Source: 13-2-20CM-66-19 sp036273735
Lineage (GTDB): Bacteria > Pseudomonadota > Gammaproteobacteria > Steroidobacterales > Steroidobacteraceae
Direction of reading: 5' to 3'
Assembly (NCBI GenBank): GCA_036273735.1
Contig: DASUHA010000136.1
Coordinates: forward strand, 1 to 64,000
DNA: 64,000 bases
Part shown: positions 60,328-64,000 of the stretch, in pieces
Layout: every line of letters begins with the position of its first letter
Position numbering within the stretch: position 1 is the first letter of the stretch
Notes under the pieces: generated by a model
What the model was told of the DNA's origin: nothing
The model's database searches: none
The model's input: the letters and a program-made list of their open reading frames with translations, nothing else
Position numbers and translations under genes: made by a program

Positions 60328-60771
60328 ATGCAAGCTTTGAATACGAATCCCGGGCTGCTCTCCCCGTTCCACGTGGCTTTCCCGGTGCATGACCTGGCGC
60401 AGGCGCGCGCCTTCTATGGCGGGACACTCGGCTGTCCCGAGGGGCGAAGCTCGGAGGAATGGATCGATTTCAATTTTTACGGCCACCAGATCGTCGCTCA
60501 TCTGGCGCCGGGAGAAACCCGTGAGGCACAGCGAAATACGGTCGATGATCATGGGGTGCCGGTCCGCCACTTCGGCATCGTGCTGCCGATGGCCGAGTGG
60601 GAGGCGCTGGCGGAGCGGCTGCGGGCAATGGCCGTAAGGTTTCTCATCGAGCCCTACGTGCGATTCAAGGGGCAGCCGGGGGAGCAGGCAACCATGTTCT
60701 TTCTCGACCCTTCGGGCAATGCGCTCGAGATCAAGGCCTTCTCCGACATCACGAGGCTCTTTGCCAGATGA
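60328..60771 (+). CDS. VOC-family protein
   Basis: A 147-residue protein: PFHVAFPVHDLAQARAFYGGTLGCPEG with the first metal-position His, EWIDFNFYGHQIVAHLAP, HFGIVLPMAEWEAL with a second His, and TMFFLDPSGNALEIKAF with the metal Glu. The set of His, His and Glu suggests a working metal site and an enzyme such as a dioxygenase or isomerase. ATG 60328, with GAGG upstream, is preferred to ATG 60316. Confidence 0.86.
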   Translation: MQALNTNPGLLSPFHVAFPVHDLAQARAFYGGTLGCPEGRSSEEWIDFNFYGHQIVAHLAPGETREAQRNTVDDHGVPVRHFGIVLPMAEWEALAERLRAMAVRFLIEPYVRFKGQPGEQATMFFLDPSGNALEIKAFSDITRLFAR

Positions 60772-60826
60772 TCTGTGCGACAATCACCACTCCGTGGTCA
60801 TCCGTCGCATCTTGAGGATACCCAGT

Positions 60827-61675
60827 ATGCATAGCGAGCATCGCATGAAGATGTCGAGGCCATTGCTGCTCCTCGCCCTGACGGCCTGCGGCGCCATCGG
60901 CGTCGTTGCCGCGCCCGCCTTCGGGGCCGATGCAGCTCTGCAACATGCGGTCGACGGCTCCTGGCGCTCCGCGGCCAACAAGGCGCGTGACCGCTACCGT
61001 CATCCGATCGAGACGCTCGAGTTCTTCGGCCTGCGACCGGACATGACGGTGATCGAGCTCGAGCCCGGCGGCGGCTGGTACACGGAGATCCTGGCGCCGG
61101 TGCTGCACGATCGTGGCCACCTGATCGAGGCAACGCCGCCGCCCACGGAGGGCAAGCCCTTCATGCGCCACATGGCACAAGGGTTCGCCGATAAACTGAA
61201 GGCCAATCCGGCCGTATACGGCAAGGTCACCACGGTTCCCTTCGCGCCGCCGAGTGAGTTGAACCTCGGGCCGCCGGGCTCGGCCGACATGGTTCTCACC
61301 TTCCGCAACACCCACGACTGGCTCAATGGGAGCCCGGCGGAGCTCGCGGCTATATTCAAGGCGGCCTACGACGTGCTCAAGCCGGGCGGCGTGTTGGGTG
61401 TCACCGAGCACCGCGCCCGGGCGTACGCCGACCCGCTCCAGAGCTCACGTGCGCTACACCGCATCACCGAGGACTACATGATAGAAGTCGGCCTGAAGGC
61501 CGGCTTTCGCCTGGGCGGGGTATCGGATGTCAATGCCAACCCGAAGGATCCGGAGACGGTGAACGTGCATCAACTGCCGCCCGACCTCGCAGGGCCTGCC
61601 GGCGAGCGCGCCCGGATGCAGGCGATCGGCGAATCGGACCGCATGACGCTCAAGTTCGTCAAACCGGGGGCCTGA
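60827..61675 (+). CDS. Exported class I methyltransferase-like protein
   Basis: A 282-residue protein with an apparent signal peptide (RPLLLLALTACGAIGVVAAPAFG), then a Rossmann-like methyltransferase domain: MTVIELEPGGGWYTEILAPVL is motif I, and LKPGGVLGVTEHRA is the post-motif III strand. SAM methyltransferases are normally cytoplasmic, yet this exported subfamily is widespread and of unknown activity. The signal holds a Cys in LTAC, which might act as a lipobox. ATG 60827 or 60845 may be used. Confidence 0.8.
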   Translation: MHSEHRMKMSRPLLLLALTACGAIGVVAAPAFGADAALQHAVDGSWRSAANKARDRYRHPIETLEFFGLRPDMTVIELEPGGGWYTEILAPVLHDRGHLIEATPPPTEGKPFMRHMAQGFADKLKANPAVYGKVTTVPFAPPSELNLGPPGSADMVLTFRNTHDWLNGSPAELAAIFKAAYDVLKPGGVLGVTEHRARAYADPLQSSRALHRITEDYMIEVGLKAGFRLGGVSDVNANPKDPETVNVHQLPPDLAGPAGERARMQAIGESDRMTLKFVKPGA

Positions 61676-61764
61676 CCCCTACTGCCAAGCTCGGGTCCGC
61701 CGGCGGCGGAACTCAGGGGTGGGCGTGCCCGTTAGAAGCGGAGACTTCCCTTTGAGGAGCCCAC

Positions 61765-62058
61765 ATGCACAAGTATCTCGTGGCCGTAGCAGCCCTGGCG
61801 CTGACCAGCGCAGCTGCCTGGGCTGACAATGGCAGCAATCATCCGATGAAGGATTCCTACATCACCAGCAAGGTGAAAGCCGAGCTGGCCGCCGATCATG
61901 ACACCAAGGCGCGTGATATCCATGTCACCACCGTGAACGGCATCGTGACACTCCGCGGTGTAGCCTCATCCTCAGCCGAAAAGGACAGGGCCGAGCAGGA
62001 CGCCATGCACATCAAGGGCGTCAAGTCGGTCAACAACGAGATCAAAGTACCGGACTAG
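61765..62058 (+). CDS. Small periplasmic BON-domain protein
   Basis: A 97-residue protein with a signal peptide (MHKYLVAVAALALTSAAAWA) and one BON domain: DSYITSKVKAELAADHDTKARDIHVTTVNGIVTLRGVASS and EQDAMHIKGVKSVNNEIKV. BON proteins such as OsmY bind phospholipid surfaces and help under osmotic or envelope stress. TTGAGGAG precedes the ATG. It stands alone. Confidence 0.9.
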   Translation: MHKYLVAVAALALTSAAAWADNGSNHPMKDSYITSKVKAELAADHDTKARDIHVTTVNGIVTLRGVASSSAEKDRAEQDAMHIKGVKSVNNEIKVPD

Positions 62059-62101
62059 GACCGCGCCAGACTGCCAGCGCGACCCTGCCCGACTGCGCGG
62101 C

Positions 62102-63367
62102 TCAGCTGCCCGCAGTCGGGCACTTGCGCGCTTCGTTCTTCACCTGCCGCTTCGGCTCGAGCTTCCAGTCGGCTGGAATTTCGAACTGATCGGATGGGAT
62201 GCTCGAGGTATCCAGTGAGGTGGTCTCGGTCGTGAGCGAGACGACGCGCACGAGCGGCCCGGAGGCGCTCGGAGCGGGCGTCGTCGCACCGCTGGCCCCC
62301 GACGGAGCCGGCTGCCCAGACATGGAGTTGGCCGCTGCGCTGGCGGCCGGGTCGGCTGCCTCATTGGCGGCGCCGGCTGCCGCCGCGCCGCCCGCGGAAT
62401 CGGCATGGATGGCCGCGGCGCCCCGGTGGAAAAGCCCGGCAAATCCGCCGGCGAGGGCGTGGGAGGCGATGGAGTGCATGCTGAGCTCACCGCCGCCACC
62501 GTTGCTCGCCTGCTGCTGCGCTGCGTCCTTCGCCTTGCCGCAATGCGGTCCGCCGAAGGCCATGTAGAAAGTCGTGCGCAGTGGGTAGCCTTTGAGATCG
62601 GCCGCCTTGGCCCGCAGCTGCTTCAGTGCGTCCGCGTACGGCGCCATGAGCTGCTGGACCGCGTGCTGCAGCTGTGGGCTGTTGGGATCGAGACCCTGGG
62701 CTGCGAGATACTTCTTCACGAAGGCGGTGCGCTCGCCGGCGCCGGCGAGCTCATCCGCGGTGAGCCAGGTCTCGAAGCCGTAGTCGAACTCGCACACATC
62801 CCCGGTCTGCGAGTCGGTGCAGGTCTGCGACATCACGACGCTCGTCTTGCGGGCATCGTGGCCGAGGATCGTGGCATGCTCGTCGGTAGCCGTGACATTG
62901 AGGACTGGTGCCGACATCTGGCAATGCGAAGTGTCGGGACTGCGCTGCGAGACGTTCTGTGACTGCGGCATCGGACACTTCTTCATCTCCTCCATCGCCG
63001 CCTGGAGCTCCTGCTGCGCCCGAGCGCGCTCCTCCGCTGTCGGGAAAGCTGTTTCCGTGTAGCGCCTGTTCGAGGGTTGCAGCTCCCACTCGACCTTCCT
63101 ATCGAGGCGGACGATCTTGCCGCCCTCGACATTGTGGCAGAAGAGCGAGAGGAAGCCGTGGCACTGTACGTTGGTGTCGGTACGCTGCTTGTCGGCAGTC
63201 GTGCGCTCCACCGAATTGACGTCGATGTTGAGCCCGGCCAGGCTCATGGATGTCTTCTGCCCGACCGTCACGTCGGCGCGCGCCGCTGTCGGCAGCATCG
63301 TAAGAGCCGCGGCGCCGGACAGTACGAGGGCGAGAGTGCCCCGGGCGAGGCTATGAATTGTGGTCAC
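62102..63367 (-). CDS. Secreted protein of unknown function with an Ala/Pro-rich linker
   Basis: A 421-residue protein with a signal peptide (ARGTLALVLSGAAALTMLPTAARA). The first ~270 residues hold eight Cys (VQCHGF, LFCHN, KKCPMP, SHCQMS, QTCTDS, DVCEFD and others) that could form disulfides, with LDRKVEWELQPSNRRYTETAF early on. A low-complexity Ala/Gly/Pro/Ser stretch follows, then a short Thr-rich end (VVSLTTETTSLDTSSIP) and FEIPADWKLEPK. No family is recognised. GTG 63367 has GGGGAG upstream. It lies downstream of the DUF4097 gene, ~190 nt apart, with a hairpin between. Confidence 0.7.
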   Translation of the reverse strand: MTTIHSLARGTLALVLSGAAALTMLPTAARADVTVGQKTSMSLAGLNIDVNSVERTTADKQRTDTNVQCHGFLSLFCHNVEGGKIVRLDRKVEWELQPSNRRYTETAFPTAEERARAQQELQAAMEEMKKCPMPQSQNVSQRSPDTSHCQMSAPVLNVTATDEHATILGHDARKTSVVMSQTCTDSQTGDVCEFDYGFETWLTADELAGAGERTAFVKKYLAAQGLDPNSPQLQHAVQQLMAPYADALKQLRAKAADLKGYPLRTTFYMAFGGPHCGKAKDAAQQQASNGGGGELSMHSIASHALAGGFAGLFHRGAAAIHADSAGGAAAAGAANEAADPAASAAANSMSGQPAPSGASGATTPAPSASGPLVRVVSLTTETTSLDTSSIPSDQFEIPADWKLEPKRQVKNEARKCPTAGS

Positions 63368-63517
63368 GGCGGTCTCCCCTTATAAGAGTTGGAGTTGGAC
63401 ATCGCCTCCTGCTGAGGCGGATATTGTCCGCCTTCGCGTCCCGCCTGTCGATGCTACCACGCCGGCCCGGCGCGCCGTGAGATGCCGGGCCGAGTCTGAG
63501 ATCAAGTCCCTGAGGAC

Positions 63518-63546
63518 CCGGGTCCGGCGCTGTCTTCCGGACCCGG
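63518..63546 (-). terminator. Candidate terminator of the DUF4097 gene
   Basis: A 10-bp stem around GGGTCCGG (63520-63527) and CCGGACCC (63537-63544), extended by two GC pairs, encloses a 9-nt loop. It begins 12 nt after the stop of the minus-strand DUF4097 gene. There is no U-tract, so it may only slow or protect the transcript end. Confidence 0.5.
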
Positions 63547-63558
63547 ACCCGGCCGAGC

Positions 63559-64000
63559 TCAGCGGTCGCAGAGCGAGATGTCGCCGCTCAGGCTCTGCAG
63601 CCGGATGTGGCCACCGCCCGCCCCTCGCGTTCCATCGAGGTGCCGCCCGGGTCCGTACTCGCTGGTCCGCTCCGATTTCTGACCGAAACAATCGGTGATG
63701 TCGCCGCTGAAAGTCTTGGCCTCGTAAGCGTAGCCACCGTCCACTCGGATTCTCTGACTGCCGCTCACCGTCTCCGACTCGACCGTGCCGCCCTGATCGA
63801 GCCGGGCGCTCAGGACCATATCGCCCGAGGTGGTGTTGAGCCGCACCATGCGAGCGGTCGAAAGCCCCGCCTGGAGCGTGCCGTTCACCGTCCTGGCCTC
63901 GAGCTCACCGGCGACGTTCGTGACGGTTACATCGCCGCTCACACTCGTCACGCGCAGCCTGCCGGCACGACTGCTGCCCTTGAGGTGCACCTCTCCGCTC
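63559..64000 (-). CDS. DUF4097-type beta-repeat protein, 5' part beyond the window
   Basis: The frame is open to the window edge, so only the C-terminal ~147 residues are seen. Repeats have the SGD/NG core: VTSVSGDVTVTNV, ARTVNGTLQAGL, NTTSGDMVLSA, ETVSGSQRIRV, KTFSGDITDCF and LQSLSGDISLCDR. The repeat type is the DUF4097/adhesin-like beta-helix, related to the 32496-33404 protein but with SGD rather than SGG turns. Two Cys near the end may form a disulfide. Function unknown. Confidence 0.8.
   Translation of the reverse strand, partial: SGEVHLKGSSRAGRLRVTSVSGDVTVTNVAGELEARTVNGTLQAGLSTARMVRLNTTSGDMVLSARLDQGGTVESETVSGSQRIRVDGGYAYEAKTFSGDITDCFGQKSERTSEYGPGRHLDGTRGAGGGHIRLQSLSGDISLCDR

Noticed and set aside
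61696..61710. TCCGCC-GGC-GGCGGA hairpin after the methyltransferase-like gene
   Set aside because: Six-bp arms with a 3-nt loop and no U-run; too common in GC-rich DNA to call a terminator.

Overview
The window is GC-rich chromosomal DNA from a Gram-negative bacterium. Supporting signs are TonB-dependent receptors, an Omp85-type barrel, lipoprotein and Sec signal peptides, and the many secreted peptidases and amidohydrolases. The gene mix (CGNR regulator, penicillin acylase, S9 and S10 peptidases, DUF1080, DUF4097, exported methyltransferase) resembles a gammaproteobacterium of the Xanthomonadales/Steroidobacteraceae kind, but that placement is inference. I saw no rRNA, tRNA, CRISPR array, phage or complete insertion sequence.

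Regions. 0.4-4.5 kb: amidohydrolase, an acetyltransferase remnant, OsmC, a coupled VOC/AlaX pair and HutD. 4.9-12 kb: di-heme cytochrome c, a penicillin acylase/Asp-box lipoprotein operon and a second amidohydrolase. 12-20.7 kb: a CGNR regulator divergent from an exported arginase-like protein, several secreted lipocalin-like or unknown proteins, an AraC regulator with a membrane protein, a degenerate metallo-beta-lactamase-like fusion and a DJ-1/PfpI protein. 20.8-25.5 kb: a short duplicated motif, a solitary IS630-type helix-turn-helix gene, a large TonB receptor and a secreted partner. 25.5-42.4 kb: mixed metabolic and regulatory genes (HxlR, alpha carbonic anhydrase, PadR with its operator, S10 peptidase, CoA-transferase, amidase, DUF4097, AIM24, PLP decarboxylase, transketolase, DUF1080, PAP2, LysR and aldo/keto reductase).

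42.4-51.05 kb, minus strand, is the most notable part: eight tightly packed genes, most with 1-4 nt start/stop overlaps. They encode a CDP-alcohol phosphotransferase, a 2-oxoglutarate/Fe(II) oxygenase, a UPF0104 membrane protein, a nucleotidyltransferase, a phosphoenolpyruvate mutase fused to a second nucleotidyltransferase, phosphonopyruvate decarboxylase, 2-aminoethylphosphonate transaminase and an Omp85-type outer-membrane barrel. Together they describe a route from PEP to 2-aminoethylphosphonate (AEP), CTP activation and transfer to a lipid alcohol. This is a probable phosphonolipid pathway with possible hydroxylation, membrane translocation and outer-membrane steps.

51-64 kb: a second TonB receptor, a BlaI-type repressor and M56 peptidase pair, an S9 peptidase, a coupled VOC/ArsR/SRPBCC operon, a DHA2 efflux pump, another VOC protein, an exported methyltransferase-like protein, a BON protein, a secreted unknown and a DUF4097 gene cut by the window edge. 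Start codons were chosen from Shine-Dalgarno sequences, signal peptides and overlaps, and are often internal to the longest open frame.
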